Shown here piece by piece: positions 62,638-64,000 of a stretch of 64,000 nucleotides of DNA. The stretch covers positions 34,163,679-34,227,678 of the forward strand of contig NC_087065.1 in assembly GCF_963678635.1 (NCBI RefSeq), given 5' to 3'. Under the pieces are notes generated by a model, which worked only from the letters and a program-made list of their open reading frames with translations, was not told where the DNA came from and did no database searches. Each line of letters begins with the position of its first letter. Within the stretch, counting starts at the first letter, position 1. The translations under genes were made by a program, and so were the position numbers. Origin of the DNA: Symsagittifera roscoffensis. Taxonomy: Eukaryota; Xenacoelomorpha; Acoela; Convolutidae.

Positions 62638-64000
62638 GAAGTATAACGGGTTTTGGTGGTAAATAAAGATGAGACAAACTAAAAATAGTAAAAGTGTTAC
62701 AAAAAAACTACGAACAAAAATTTTGATAGAAAGCTAATAATTTTGAATGCCAAGTAAACATTACTTTATGTAATGCAACTTGCATTCAACCAAAAGAATC
62801 GTCAAGATTAGAAAACTTCAGGTTTTTTTTAGAATACATTAAATACCCTAGGGGCAGTACAGCAGTCTCGAAGTACAACATTGCCGATTTTTTTTTAAAT
62901 CAACAGTTCCCAAAATGAAAACTTTGTTCAACAGTGCTGGAAATTTGAACATATTAAATGTGGCAATCAAAAATTAAACGGCGATTGTTTACAATCGTAA
63001 GTGACACTTTAAGATTTTGAGCGAGAAAGTTAACAATTTAGACGTTTTGGCGCAAAAGTAATTGTTGAATTTTCAGTTGCAGACATTTTGGCGCCAAAGC
63101 TGGAGTTTTTTTTTGGTAATTAGCGTCAATAATATCCCGCTCTTTAGAAAATGCAGTTTAATTATTCTGAATTTTTCCCGCCTTTTTCGGCATTGTTGTA
63201 CTTCGGCACTGTTGAACGCCCCCCATACCATATAAAAGGTTATAAAAGTTATCAAAAGTTTATCAAAAAATTTCGGAGATGAAAAATGTTCTCACTTTTA
63301 AACTCAAAAGATCAATATGCTCAAAGAACATGAAATTTTTTGGATGAAACTATTATTTCGATCGCCGAAATAAATGTATTTGCATGAAACAACCACCCCA
63401 AGCATAATTTTCAAATAGTGCTTTAATTCGTCCCTAACAGTACAGATTTCATAGAATTTACTGTGTCATTTGTGGGTAAATTTGATTCGGAGTGGTAAGA
63501 TACGCTTAATTTTTCGGAAATACAGGATAAAAAAGCTTTTATGGTATAGAAAAAAAATGCTTTCCGGGGTCAAGAAAAAATTGCCAAAACTATATCTTGT
63601 CTTATCTTCATATGTATAAGAAAAATTTTATACTCGATGTATGGCTTCTGCTGTCATATTTTGAAGTCGCAGCGTTTCCATAACAAATTGAAAACCAATT
63701 AATTTTTGATGAAGCATCTATAAACTAATCAAAAAGCTCTTGTCACAACACGAAACTGCGTATTAAATTTTGATAACATTTCGTTTTTTATATCAGATGT
63801 CTAGTTTTCAGCATTTTTCAATAAATATTGAATGCCTAATTGGCTAAGCGTCATTTGTTTTTGGCGAAAAGTCCATTTTAATTGCCGCCCATTTCAGTTG
63901 ATATCATATCATAAAAAACGAAGGCACTTTGTGGTTTGTCTTTATTTGCAAGGCAACAATATTCAACAAAATCCTAGTACTCAACATGAGTGAATCTTGT
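62638..64000 (+). other. AT-rich flank without a gene
   Basis: I see no supported frame. Near 63345-63410 a HINE-like fragment is suggested by ATTATTTCGATCGCCGAAAT and CAACCACCCCAAGCATAA. TATAAAAGGTTATAAAAG (about 63231) is TATA-like but has no frame after it. Confidence 0.4.

Overview
The window is AT-rich eukaryotic nuclear DNA, most likely from an invertebrate animal (inference). The evidence is one intron-containing housekeeping gene of animal type with GT-AG introns, set in about 53 kb of repeats. The gene is eRF1, the translation termination factor (3718-10940, + strand, 11 coding exons, 439 codons). It keeps the GTS, NIKS, YxCxxxF and GGQ motifs, so a standard stop-codon reading is expected. 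A strong 3' splice site ends only 11 nt before its ATG, which points to spliced-leader trans-splicing or a 5' UTR intron. I cannot name the species.

Layout: 1-3560 holds an LTR-like segment flanked by two related 650-bp repeats, plus a short minus-strand reverse-transcriptase-like fragment. 3707-10940 is eRF1. 11042-30603 is a direct tandem duplication of about 9.78 kb, nearly identical, beginning about 100 bp after the eRF1 stop. Each copy carries tRNA-like SINE remnants, a Tc1/mariner-like relic with inverted termini, several copies of an element with a hairpin at one end (Helentron/HINE-like), a small MITE-like element and a GAGCGG foldback repeat. 30800-32540 holds simple and foldback DNA, including a palindrome of about 540 bp. 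32558-44900 is a tandem array of seven units, short form about 1.47 kb and long form 2.2 kb or more. Each unit has, intact or broken, a 54-codon frame starting with a signal-peptide-like segment, and there is a clear gene-conversion tract between two units. 44740-47400 is a 1.2-kb direct repeat with transposase-like debris. 48590-52510 is a long inverted repeat. 52535-62637 is a chain of four related LTRs with three internal regions of a Ty3/gypsy-type retrotransposon. The last internal region carries broken gag, RNase H, integrase (DD35E) and a third frame ending in a membrane segment, in the place where some gypsy-class elements have env. 62638-64000 is AT-rich with no gene seen.

The only gene that looks functional is eRF1. 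The rest is a record of mobile-element insertion, local duplication, gene conversion and decay. The exact element families and the reality of the 9.78-kb duplication (true, or an assembly artefact from two haplotypes) cannot be settled from sequence reading alone.
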